Below, in pieces: positions 46,368 to 57,752 of a stretch of DNA of 64,000 nucleotides. Each line of letters starts with the position of its first letter. Positions within the stretch are counted from its first letter, which is position 1. Source of the stretch: Margaritifera margaritifera (Eukaryota; Mollusca; Bivalvia; Unionida; Margaritiferidae); assembly GCA_029931535.1 (NCBI GenBank), contig JAQPZY010000806.1:387501-451500 (forward strand), given 5' to 3'. A program made the translations under genes and the position numbers. A model generated the notes under the pieces. The model was not told the origin of the DNA, searched no databases, and saw nothing but the letters and a program-made list of their open reading frames with translations.

Positions 46368-46613
46368 GTTTAGTGCAACTGTCCATGCTTTATTTTTAAT
46401 TGCTGCAATATCAATTAAAATAGGATGTCTTATAACTTCGATATTAATTCCAGGCAAAAGAGTAGTGGTTCAAATCTTACTGTCATTATTTATTTTTTTT
46501 CAGCGTAAAGTTTTTTCGTTGCCTTGATCTTGTCATGCAACTCCTCTTTGTACATAACTTGAATCCTGTTTGCTCATGAAATTAATCGTTCATGAGAAAG
46601 CTGTTACTGCCTA

Positions 46614-46772
46614 CTATATATACTCAGATTTAAGCCGGGTCCAAATGCAAACAACATAGACCCTGATCTGCCATCACATTATCAGGGTGTATGTTGTTTG
46701 TTTTACTAATTAGTTCTTACAAACTGCATAGACCCATATCTGCCAGCACATTATGTAGACCCTATTGTTTGC
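46614..46772 (-). mobile_element. Double-hairpin MITE, copy 5 (deleted)
   Basis: It keeps TACTCAGATTTAAGCCGGG, a shortened first hairpin (CCCTGATCTGCCATCACATT then ATCAGGGTGT) and half of the second (CCCATATCTGCC). The right terminus is lost. Confidence 0.8.
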
Positions 46773-46802
46773 CAGCTTTGGAATTAAGTACACACTAGGG
46801 CT

Positions 46803-46830
46803 GGGGGGGGGGGAGGAGGAGAGGTGATGG
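46803..46830 (+). repeat. G-rich tract
   Basis: Eleven consecutive G bases are followed by AGGAGGAGAGG. It sits 35 bases before a short duplication of TTTGAATATACAA.TGAATG with TCCCCTGTGCC (about 46866-46935). Confidence 0.85.
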
Positions 46831-47034
46831 AAATCTCCACAGAGCTACAACACTGCAACTGCTCCCTTTGAATATACAAGTGAATGTCCCCTGTGCCCTC
46901 CTTTGAATATACAAATGAATGTCCCCTGTGCCATCTAGTCAGCTTATTTGTACTTAGAACAGGCCTCAAAGGGAGCAAGATTGAACTTGCCCTTAGGCTA
47001 CAGACTCTGAAACAGATAATTTTACCAAATATGT

Positions 47035-47290
47035 ATTTCATTTGCATTCCATTTGCCTTTCATTTGCATTGCATTTGTATTCATTTTGCATTATTTTTGC
47101 ATTTCATTTGCATTCCATTTGCATTGCATTTGTATTCATTTTGCATTCTTTTTGCATTCCATTTGCATTGCATTTGTATTCATTTTGCATTCTTTTTGCA
47201 TTTCATTTACATTCCATTTGCATTGCATTTGTATTCATTTTGCATTCATTTTGCATTTCATTTGCATTCCATTCGTATTTGCATTTCATC
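47035..47290 (+). repeat. CATTTGCATT-based minisatellite
   Basis: Units combine CATTTGCATT, CCATTTGCATTG, CATTTGTATTC and ATTTTGCATT, with a larger period near 57 bp. Eight exact copies of ATTTGCAT, the inverse of the POU octamer ATGCAAAT, occur here. The 121-175 codon frames (CIPFALHLYSF-type) are artefacts, open in all three frames. Confidence 0.93.
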
Positions 47291-49280
47291 TGTCATCTTA
47301 TCATTTTTCATATATGGTGTCAGAAATGCATTCAGATTTTGCAGTTATCACTTCCATCCATTATTTCCTTTCATTTTCTCATTTGGAACAAAATGGAAAT
47401 GCATTTACTAAAATCTAATGTTTTCACTTTTTTAAGCATGTTAAAGGGAGAGTTTCATATCATGTCTTATTAAAAGTGTGCTTTAATACTACAACATATG
47501 CATAAAATGCAAAAAGACATCATAATGAATTTATCACAAATTAAATATAACCACAAATGCAATAAGTGTGAAAATATAGTTGTAGAATATTTGTCAGAAA
47601 TTTATTTTTTAATTTTTTTTTCATTTAAATATAGATTGCACAGCTACAACCACCAGTGATATATGGTGGCTGTTCTTTATGTCTTGTCTTGACAAGAACA
47701 ATGTCATAGTTTGTAAAGGGTGAAAAGTTTTTTGTCAGTGATCCAAGATTATTATGTGAAAGAGCTTTCACCTGTGGAAATTTAGCAATAGCTTGAAAAT
47801 GATTTGCAAAATCCATTGGAATGGATTAATGTTTTGTTCTGATTTCATTTAGCATTCACTGTTCTATGTTTTGGATTTGTACTCTCTGTTTTCTTCAAAA
47901 TATAGTCATTGTTTTGTTTATATTCATTCAGCATTTCATTTGCATTTCATGCTGCATTCTGTTTTCATTTCACTGGTAAAATTACCAGTTTTTCATGGTC
48001 CGGAAATCTACCTGAGTGTGATAATCTTGCTTAATCATCAATGGGTTCAGATGAAACAGATTTATAATGATTTCTACACTCTTTACTTGCAATTAAGATT
48101 GGTTTAATTGATTTGTCACTGTACATAAAAGTACTATTTAAAATTTTAAATAATGTATGTACTTTGAGACCTACAAAATTGGAAGACTGGATTATTGCCA
48201 AATGTATAGCCTTTTAAAAAATTTATGCATAAAATATATTGAGTAAAAATAAATTTTAATTGTATCACTCCATTCTTATAATTTTATTTCATAATTTTAT
48301 GAAGTGTGAGTGTGAACTTCAGAATATAAAATTAAAAATAAAATAATTTCTCGAGCCAAAATTACTATCAATGCTATTTGAACGTGTATAAAATTGTATC
48401 ACACATATTTAGGTATGGTAACTTACACAGAGTAAATTCAATGGCACAAGTTTTGAATGTACAAAAATCTTAGTTGCTTTTGTTTTTGTTAAATGGCGTC
48501 ATGTGAGGAAAGATAACAGTGTAGGTTATTCTTTCAAAGTTGAAATGCCCATATCTCTACAACCAGACATGATAATATGTGAGTGAAAATTTTTGTTTCA
48601 TGTTTGATCAACATACTTTTAATATTAATTATTTCAAATTGAATTAGATGCTTTCTGTAAACTTTATTTTGGAGTTGAGCACTTAGATAAAGCAGGCAGT
48701 TGATTGCCAGATCTTTTCTTGTTTATTGTTATTTCATCTCAAAAAGAATGCCAACAGTAGAAGATATCTTTGTCCTTCCCTGTCATTTTAAAAAATAATT
48801 CCCATGCTTGGGGATATTGTTAAAACCTTCATTTATCTGTGCATCTATTCCTACATCCATCAATCAGTCTGTGCTCCATCTGTCAGTTTATTACCAGATC
48901 TCTCAAGCCAGATGAAAATTCACAAAACTTTGTAGTTGTGTTACCCTTGTGGTATACCATCTGTGAGAGGAGTATCATCCTTGGCTACTGGTTGCTGGCC
49001 TTAGTGCCTGGGGTCCCAGGGAGGGGCTAAAAGGTCATATGAATAAAAATTTCAATTAAAATGACATTTTCGAATATTTTCTGGCAAAACTTCATGTATG
49101 AAGTAACAGCAAGAGGAAGCATTATGTGTTTGATGGATTTTTTATTATGACCCCTGGTGTCACTGGGAGTGGTGGTGGTTGTTTCATGAGTATCTGGGAG
49201 AGGTGATGAGGTGTGGAATTTGCGGTGACGAGTGAGAGGATTTGTGCAGTTGAGCCATTGCAGCTACTACTGTAAGTTTG
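47291..49280. other. AT-rich intronic stretch
   Basis: No gene or element was recognised over about 2 kb, except a stray CATTTCATTTGCATTTCATG near 47934. Confidence 0.4.
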
Positions 49281-50080
49281 TAAATCAGTTTGGTTTATAC
49301 TCCCCTCAAATGAAGTTTGGTTGGTACACTGGAGTCAGCTTGTCAGCATGCGTCTATCACACTCATGTTTACTTAATATCTCCTAAACAATTTGAGATAT
49401 CTTCATGAAATTTGGTATAAAAATGTAGTCTGTCTGATTTGCAATTTAAGAGTTATTCTCATTTTTATTGTCCCCCAGCCTCAAAAAGGGAATTCTCATG
49501 TATGTCTGATTCTTCATCTTTCTGTCACGCACACAATCTTGTTACTGGAAGTAGTTCCACAGTTTTTGATGGACATTGTCATGAAACTTGATAAATATTA
49601 TGACCATCACCTGAAGATGTGCATTTCAAGAAATCATTGTGCTCCCACTATTTGGTATATGAGGTATTGCCTTTTGTGACTTACAGTTGAATGCAGTGTA
49701 TGCAGTGTATGACAGAATCTGGTGAACAAATCTAAGAAACACATTTTTAAGTGGATTACCATGAAACTTGGTAAATATTATGGTCATCTTCTGAAAATGT
49801 GCATTTCAACAGATCACTTTCTTCCAGTAATTTTTGTTAGAGTTATTCCCTCAGGACTGATCAAATCCCATAGCCTGATATCCCGGACTGTTCATTTTCA
49901 AAGTTGGAAAAGTAAAATTTTCCAAAGTGCTAGTCCAGCACAAGTTCATTTTCCTATTTGAAAACATTAGTTGAGCAAGCATTAATTTTCATACTTTAAT
50001 CATTTTATCTACCTTTATATGGCCTCCGGGCATACTAAGTGTTCGACTCTACCTCTTTTTATTCACATCCTGTGATACTA
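49281..50080 (+). repeat. Diverged 'GAGTTATT' repeat, part 1
   Basis: Repeated blocks include CATGAAACTTGGTAAATATT, ATGGTCATC, CTGAAAATGTGCATTTCAA, TTGTTAGAGTTATT and GAATCTGGTGAAC. Units of roughly 180-200 bp recur and continue after 50700. Confidence 0.75.
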
Positions 50081-50087
50081 CAGTATA

Positions 50088-50360
50088 AGGGGTCATTGTT
50101 AACTATTGCATGTATATAAAGGGTCATTGTTAATTATTGCATGTATATAAGGGGTCATTGTTAACTATTGCATGTATATAAGGGGTCATTGTTAACTATT
50201 GCATGTATATAAGGGGTCATTGTTAACTATTGCATGTATATAAGGGGTCATTGTTAACTATTGCATGTATATAAGGGGTCATTGTTAACTATTGCATGTA
50301 TATAAGGGGTCATTGTTAACTATTGCATGTATATAAGGGGTCATTGTTAACTATTGCATG
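50088..50360 (+). repeat. 31-bp minisatellite, nine units
   Basis: Near-perfect units of AAGGGGTCATTGTTAACTAT plus TGCATGTATAT. Most units are identical, so the array looks recently amplified. Each junction creates TATATAAGGGGTCA. Confidence 0.97.
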
Positions 50361-50699
50361 TGCTGAGTTATATTACTGTTTGACTATATATTGGGCAAAG
50401 CCACCAAATTATCAGCCAATCAGAACACTTCAAGCAAAACAAATCTGGTATGATTAATTAGCAGTATTTTAAATGATAATGTTATATTGTCTTTACTCAA
50501 CTTGCGATTCTCACGAGCTGATCACCCTTTCATTTCAATCCACTGAGTCAATGCAATGAAATCAATGAAAGGCACTTTACTGACATAAGTGTCCGTGTCC
50601 TTATGAACTGATTAAAATACACTAATGAGTTTTTACTTTTTTTAAATTTTTGGTTATACAGAGGATCAAATTCAATGTGTGATATTGCATTTGAAGCAA

Positions 50700-51800
50700 A
50701 ACAACAAAATTAATTAAGGAGCAGTCTGTGTTTGCATTTAGATTGTCATCAAAATTAAGAAAGATTATAAACATACTCTAAAGATCCACATACCGACAAA
50801 TTACTTTGCACCTGCAATTTTTGTTAGAGTTATTGCCCTTTTTGACTTGGAGTCTGATGTAGTGAATTACAAAATTTTGTGAACAGTTAGTCTCATGATT
50901 TTTAGTGGATCGCAATTAAACTTTGTACTTGTTATGGTGAAATTAATTTAAAGATGAGCATATTGACAAATTACAGTGGTCCTATAAATTTTGCAAGAGT
51001 TATTGTCAGAGTCTTATGAATGTAGTTAGTCCCGCAGACTTTGATGGATCACTGTGAAATTAATGGTACATTTTATGGACATCATCTGAAGATGTGCATA
51101 TCAACAAATCACAGTCCTCCTGCGATTGTTGTAAGAGTTACTAGTATTTCTCAGTTTGACGTGGGGCTGGATGTATGGCATGACAGAATCTTGTAAACAC
51201 AGCTAGTCTTAACAGTTTTTGATGGATCATCATGAAACTTTGTACATGTGATGACAATGATCTGAAAATGTGCCTACCAAAAATCTCAGTGCTCTCACAA
51301 TTTTTCCTATTGCCATTTTTGCTCCTGCAGCTGAATGTAGTTAAAGACCGAATCTTGTGAATGAAAATTGTCTTGCAGTTTTTTATGGATCGTTATAAAA
51401 CTTTGTCCATATTATGGTCATCATGTATTGATGTACATATTGAAAAATTGTGTGCTCCAGTGATATTAGTATGAGTTATTGGCTTTTTTTACTTACAGCT
51501 GGATGCAGTGAATGACAGGATTTTGTGAATACAGCTACTCTTGCAGTTTTTAGTGGATTGCTGTGAAATGAATAGTACATACTATGGTCATCATCAGAAG
51601 ACCAATCATTATACTCCTCAAACTATTTTCAGACGAGTATGGCACTTTTGTTTTTACAAATTATGTTTGTCTGTTTGTCACATTCTTGTCTGGTTTAAAT
51701 ATCTCAAGAATTGTTTGAGATATTTTCATGAACCTTTGTATGCATTTGTATTTTGATGAGTTTGTATCCGACATAAGATGTGATTTTGTCAGAGTAATAC
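50700..51800 (+). repeat. Diverged 'GAGTTATT' repeat, part 2
   Basis: At least five further degenerate units have TTTTTGATGGATCA, GTGAAACTTTGTACA, ATTATGGTCATCAT, TGAAGATGTGCATATC, GTTAGAGTTATTG and TGACAGAATCTTGTGAA. The style is that of old repeats in marine invertebrate genomes. Confidence 0.75.
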
Positions 51801-51854
51801 TTTCAGAGTTATCTCCCCATTTGTTTACAATTTTATTTACACTTGATATCATGA

Positions 51855-51879
51855 GGGGTCGGGTGGGGCGGGGTGGGGG
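51855..51879 (+). other. Potential G-quadruplex
   Basis: Five G-runs (4, 3, 4, 4 and 5 bases) are separated by loops of one or two bases (TC, T, C, T). It is the strongest quadruplex pattern in the window and is isolated in AT-rich DNA. Confidence 0.8.
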
Positions 51880-51880
51880 T

Positions 51881-52850
51881 ATTCTCTAAGTGCTCTCTTA
51901 CTGTTAGATATAGTTGCTAGAGGTTTTACATTTAAAAGCAAAACTTTTCTGTCTGGTTTTGTACCTTGCAGATTGAATGTGTTTTTTGAAGGTTTAGTTT
52001 ATTGTGTTTCCATAGTGCTTATATCGGTGGATATACCTCTAAAGGTGGTGGGTCCTATTTCTTAACTACATTAGTGAATTTCTTATCATGGATTTTGTAT
52101 TGCATGGTTTCTTGCACTCTTAAAATAGATTAAAATTGGTACCCTATGAACCAAAGTGAATCTGCAACTTTGTCTTAAATAAGTTAGTTATATGTGGAGA
52201 TATTGCTGTTGGGTCATGGTTAGTTCTGTTGCTTTATCTATCTAATTTTTTTGGGCAGGGGATAGAATTATAAGTTGAGAAGGCACAAAATGGATACTTA
52301 AAGTACATGCATTGATATTTTTGATGGAAAACAAGCACCTTTCTGTGATTGTAGTTTGTCATTTCCTTGATGATGAAATAAACAATTTTCTTTAGTGGAT
52401 ATTAAATAAAATTCTTACATGATCAGGTCATTTCCATCTGGTTGGATGCATTCATAATTGTGATATCAGTCATATACTCAAATATCGGAATTTTTAATAA
52501 TTCTTGAGTACTGATTCTGTCATATGTAAGATCCCTTTTTTGTCAATTTTCGGCACTTAATTTTGCATTTATGGTTGATAATCCAAGAATAACAATCATT
52601 CGCAAACATTAACCAGTGCTGGTGCACAAGGGAAAGACTTTGTACCCTTGTGGTGAAACTCTTTCCTTGTAATCCAGCAAGCACTTGGATACTGCAAATT
52701 GTATATGTTCCCTGTATTAATACTTTGAAGATGGAATTTTGAGGTTAGTCATAAAAGTATGTGATGGCAGATTTTCTCAAGACACACAGAGGGGTATCAA
52801 AATATGTGCTTCCTGTAAATATATACTTTTAAGGCTTGGTTATTAACAGT
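51881..52850. other. AT-rich intronic stretch
   Basis: No gene or element was recognised. Confidence 0.4.
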
Positions 52851-52864
52851 TTCTACATTATGAC

Positions 52865-53430
52865 TGAGGGACAAGAATGCAGGGGCAGGGAGAGACTCTA
52901 GGAGCAATGCTGGTTGCATAAATGACTTGACCTTTTCATGCTGATAAAGAGTATATATTGCGATTGGGTGGGTTGTGATTGGGTGGGTATCTGAATGGTT
53001 TCAAAGTTATACCCCAAACGCAGTATGCCAGGGCAGTAAGGACAGACCCATAAATCTCTGCCATCTGCATAAATGAATTCCCCTTGTAGTGCCAAGTAAG
53101 TGAATGTATACTTCATGTGTTGGACTATGAACTGTTACCAAGTAATGACCCAGGGACCAGTCCTGAGGAGGTAGGGATGACTCAGGGACCAGTCCTGAGG
53201 AGGTAAGGATGACCCAAGGACCAGTCCTGAGGAGGTAGGGATGACTCAGGGACCAGTCCTGAGGAGGTAGGGATAGACCCAGGGATCAATGCTGGCTACA
53301 TACATGACTCGTCCTTTTCATGCCTAAAAAGTGTATGTATGGTTATAGGGTGGAGAATCTCAAAGGTTTCCAAATTATGACTTGGGGACTGGACCTCTGG
53401 GGAACAAGGAAAAACTCCAGGTCATGACCC
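52865..53430 (+). repeat. Dispersed pair around a 32-bp minisatellite
   Basis: GCTGGTTGCATAAATGACTTG and CCTTTTCATGC (about 52908-52945) recur as GCTGGCTACATACATGACTC and CCTTTTCATGC (about 53290-53325), each followed by GGGTGG and TTTC.AA.TTAT. Between them lie four 32-bp units of GGGACCAGTCCTGAGGAGGT plus AGGGATGACTCA (about 53150-53280). Confidence 0.85.
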
Positions 53431-54003
53431 TGGGGCAATGTCGGTTTAAAACAAAGTTAACTGTTTACTTATATTCCAAAGATAAATGCATGCATCATAC
53501 ATAAAAATTCAGGGGTGACCTTTGACCTCCCCTACCTTTTTCCCTACTGGGGTTGGATTCACTTTGATGAAAATAGAAAACAATTCCCACACTCCCTAAA
53601 CATTACATGTAGCAAGTTTAATCAAATTCCTACAGGCGGATTTTGAGTTATGAGCTTGCACAACAAGTTAATATTGAGTTGACGCTTCCACCACCGACAT
53701 CACTAATGTGTTCCTTTTTTCAGTTGCACAATTCTAATATTTAATTTGAAAAAGTTATGTTGGGTTTTATTTGAAAAGAGTAAATGTGGAAAATATGACG
53801 AATAGCAAGTCATGGCAAGTATGCTGTAAATCTCAACTTGACATGCACTTGGCATAAATCATTGATCATTTATATAGGATCAATAATGGAGAAATATTGA
53901 AATCTACTAAATCTGCTAACTTCTTGGCTCTTACAGCTTTTCTGGTCATTATTTATTTAGATGCTTGTGTTGGAGTTGCTGTGCAAAGCTGACTCCAGAA
54001 ACT
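53431..54003. other. AT-rich intronic stretch
   Basis: No gene or element was recognised. Confidence 0.4.
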
Positions 54004-54223
54004 ACCGTGTATACTCGCATATAAACGAATACCAACTGCAAACTGCATAGACCCAGATCTGCTGTCGCATAAGGCGCCAGGAGATCTGGGTCTATGCAGT
54101 TTGTAAGGACTAATCAGTAGAACAAACAACATAGACCCTGATCAGTCGGCACATTATGCGATGACAGATCAGGGTCTATGTTGTTTGCATTTGGACCCAG
54201 CTTATACGCGAGTATATACAGTA
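54004..54223 (+). mobile_element. Double-hairpin MITE, copy 6
   Basis: One of the best copies. It starts TACCGTGTATACTCGCATAT and ends CGCGAGTATATACAGTA, giving TIRs with TA on each side. Hairpin 1 has CCCAGATCTGCTGTCGCATA arms; hairpin 2 has CCCTGATCAGTCGG arms. The spacer AAGGACTAATCAGTAGAACA separates them. Forward orientation. Confidence 0.93.
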
Positions 54224-56930
54224 CTGCTGAATGGCTTTCTGTCTTGATCATGACACCATAATGCTTCTGTAAATCAATATCATCAAAAACCAGTACTGCA
54301 ATACACTTTCTGTATTCTGCTATTCTCTGCCAATAATGGCAGTATTTCATGCTATCTGAAAGCCTGTTTGATCGAAAGGTTCCAGAACCTTTTATTCTGT
54401 GCCTTTTGTATGTGAAATGCAAGAAGGTTGTTTGAGTGTTAAATCTTGAAGTAATGGCAATTATGTGCATGCAAGAACTTTGTGGTTTGTTCTCTGTGCG
54501 AGGCTAACTAAAGACAACAGTGGTCTGATCCTATCTTCATATGACATTTACCAATGCAGAATTCATCACTGTGTTGAATGTTCTCCAGATAGAAATGTCT
54601 GGAGGTTAAGCCACATGTGTCAGTAGGAGTAATAAGAGAATTTTATTCAATAATCATGGAATTGTATTTGTGAAGGCAAACAATGGACAGGAATACAGCA
54701 TATCAGGGATTAGATTGATTCTTCGTGAGGAATTTGGGAATTCAACACAATCTGTTTGGTAACAACATTTGATTTGGGACTGTTGGAAACAACTGCTTAT
54801 ATGGTTTGGTCAGTAAAAAGAAATCAAGTCACAAAATTATATTAATTGCAGCAATTGAATGATGTTGTGGTTCTGTAAATAATTTTTTTGGTTTAACTTT
54901 TAAAATAATTTCAGCATTCTATTTTCTTATCACTGCATTCTTTTTAAAATGATTGAAGGTTAAGAATGACAAATTCCCAGTTCCAGTTTGTTGGCATTTC
55001 AATAACAACAAGTAAAAACTTATTGGTGCATAAAATAGTAAAAATATCAGTCACAATTTAGTATAAGATGAATATTAAAATTTTTACAAGTAAAATTATG
55101 ATGAATATCAAATTTTTCAGAAGTAAAATATTTGTTGCCCATTATAAAGGCAACCAAATTTTCTGAAATTTCAGTGATTTTAATGGGAACATATTTATGC
55201 ATGATGACTATTGTGAATAAATGATTTATGATACTATTATGTTATGATTGTGCCAAATTTACATAATTGTTGGAGGTTTAATGATCTTAAATATTTTCCA
55301 GTACATTGACTGAGCTAGCTCATTAAAATGCACTGTATTCAAAATTAGTGTAGATATATTGATTTAATTGAATACAAATACACGGATTTAAGTTTAAGAA
55401 ACCTTTGCACCAGCAACAATAAACTTCAGGAAAAGGCAGTTTTATTCAGTTAAAAGTAAGTTAATAAAAACAACTAAAACGTAAAGAATTTGTTTAATTG
55501 CAATAATTAAAAACCTATTGAAAATGTATCATCTGTAATTAAAGAAGATCCTATTTATTGACAAAAATGTCATATTATTTAATTGATAGTTCATAGCAAA
55601 CATCAGAGATTTTGAAAATAGATTTTTGATAAGTCTCAGAAACTAGGCAAATATTCTTACACATTTCTTTATTCAATAATCTAGGTTACTATAAGGAATA
55701 CTTTACTTCTTTACTAGTTAAAATATTAAGGAAGAAGAGAAGTGGTTTTGTATAGTTTCATCATCATTATTTTCAACACTTAAGGTAGAAGACTACTCAA
55801 GTTTTGACTTAGGTCATACATTTTATCAGTATTTTGTCAGTTTCTTGCATCCAGAACTTTTAAATATTTTGCAGAGATATTTTGAATGATAGTCGCTTCT
55901 GAACAATGCAAGATAAATCATAGGTCACCTTGCTTAAACTAAATTCTCTGTATTTTTTATGCAGAACTTGAATGAATAAAAGTATTCTAGTCATAATGGA
56001 GAATACCAAGACACAGGTCAAAATATTTGTTTAATTTTGCCAAGTATATGTGACCCTATGAGTCATATTTCTTTGAAAATCAGTTTACTACTACACACAT
56101 TTTGAAATTCCCTTGATCTAATCATGTAATGACAGATATTTGTGTCAAAACAATATGTTTGATTGAAAGATATGGTATATCATAAAATGACTTGCATAAC
56201 ACACAATCATTTTATTAATATGATAATTTGTTTGTGTATGAAATTGTTTTCTGTCAATAACCTTAAGGTAAAAAAGCGTCTTTGCCGTTTTATTGATGTT
56301 AGAAAACCGACTGCAAGTACCTTTAAACTGGTTAACCATTCATGAGTATAGGTGTTACTGGCAACTATTTATGTCTTTTCACATATGTACATTGCAATCA
56401 TCAAAATTAAGGGACAAATAGTGCCCCAAATGTTTGCAAGGTGCAATATATGAAATGTTGGTGCTCCAAGAAAGTTGTAGTTAATGGGCTCAGTATATTA
56501 TGTAGTAGATAGAAATGAGCAATAATTTCTGATGGTTAAAGAAAACAATTTAAAAAAAAAAAAAGTTGTTTGGGAATCTTAAATTGCATACCACAGTCAT
56601 TATCACAGTGTATGAGTGCTCATGGCATAGCACTTTAGATCTGCATTTCTCTATTTTGGTCCTTTTTCTCAAACAGATGTACTCAGAGGGATTTATTTTG
56701 GTTTAACACAAGCTGAAATTTATTAAACAAGTTCAGTAATTTCTATCTTTTGTGAACCTTTGCAAGCAAAAGATTAAATTATTCAATGAGTTTCATAAAA
56801 TTTCATTCGGAATTAGCATGAATAAGACCGTTTATCACATAATGAAAAATACTAATTTTATTTGACAAAACTGGAATAGTGTAGTGAAATGACATTGAAA
56901 AATGTTCTGAATCTACTGTCTACTTTGGCA
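54224..56930. other. AT-rich intronic stretch
   Basis: About 2.7 kb with no gene, array or element recognised. Confidence 0.4.
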
Positions 56931-57118
56931 GATATAACATCCTTCTGTCTGCCAGTCTGTCCATCCAATATAGGCAGATATAACATCCTTCTGTCTGCCA
57001 GTCTGTCCATCTAATATAGGCTGATATAACATCCTTCTGTCTGCCAGTCTGTCCATCCAATATAGGCTGATATAACATCCTTCTGTCTGCCAGTCTGTTC
57101 ATCCAATATAGGCTGTCC
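56931..57118 (+). repeat. 46-bp minisatellite, four units
   Basis: Units begin GATATAACATCCTTCTGTCT at 56931, 56977, 57023 and 57069 and continue GCCAGTCTGTCCATCCAATA. They are nearly identical. Confidence 0.95.
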
Positions 57119-57404
57119 ATTTCTCCTGACTTTGGTTTCTGCAGCATAAATTTATTAAGTGTGTTACATTCAACTAAATTTGGCATTCAGCTTTATAGTG
57201 ATGAGATCATGAGAACATTTTATTTCCATCGTTGTACAGCATCATTTACAGGAGTTATAACCCCTGATGCTCATCCTCCTAACTTTGGTTTCAGCAGCAT
57301 AATGTGACTAAGGACTGTTGGATTTCAACCAGATTTATCAACGCCCTTATACTGATAAGACCATGAGTGAGTTGAATTTCTAGTATTCCACATCATCATA
57401 TAGA

Positions 57405-57540
57405 GGAGTTGTAGCCCTGAATTTCCTTGCTCATAAATTTGGTTGTCTGAATTTCCTTGGTCATAAATTTGGTTGTCTTCTGTTAAAAACCCTGAATTTC
57501 CTTGGTCATAAATTTGGTTGTCTACTGTTAAAAACCCTGC
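57405..57540 (+). repeat. Short irregular tandem repeat
   Basis: CCTGAATTTCCTTGGTCATA followed by AATTTGGTTGTCT occurs three times, the later units with a CTGTTAAAAA extension. Confidence 0.88.
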
Positions 57541-57610
57541 TAAGCCAATTGTAGTTATCAAAGCCCTTTGTGATGCACCCATCACTAATTGCTCTAGTTC
57601 ATGGATTATT

Positions 57611-57752
57611 CAGGACTTTTGTACAGGACTTTTGTACAGGGCTTTTGTTCAGGACTTTTGTACAGTACTTTTGTACAGGGCTTTTGTTCAGGGCTTTTGT
57701 ACAGGACTTTTGTACAGGGCTTTTGTACAGGACTTTTGTACAGGGCTTTATA
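57611..57752 (+). repeat. 13-bp minisatellite, eleven units
   Basis: Units alternate between CAGGACTTTTGTA and CAGGGCTTTTGTT-type variants. The 13-bp period leaves several frames open, which produces spurious repetitive ORFs on both strands. Confidence 0.96.

Noticed and set aside
46884..47473. Overlapping 121-175 codon frames rich in HFICIPFAL
   Set aside because: They arise from the CATTTGCATT minisatellite in three frames at once.
50088..50360. CRISPR-like array of 31-bp repeats
   Set aside because: Units are contiguous with no spacers and the DNA is eukaryotic.
54004..54223. MITE hairpins as conserved microRNA precursors
   Set aside because: They occur in eight dispersed copies with terminal repeats and TA flanks; mobile-element origin explains them. 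Small-RNA output remains possible but is unproven.
54114..54470. 118-codon minus-strand open frame
   Set aside because: Its C-terminal third is MITE sequence and the rest has no recognised similarity.
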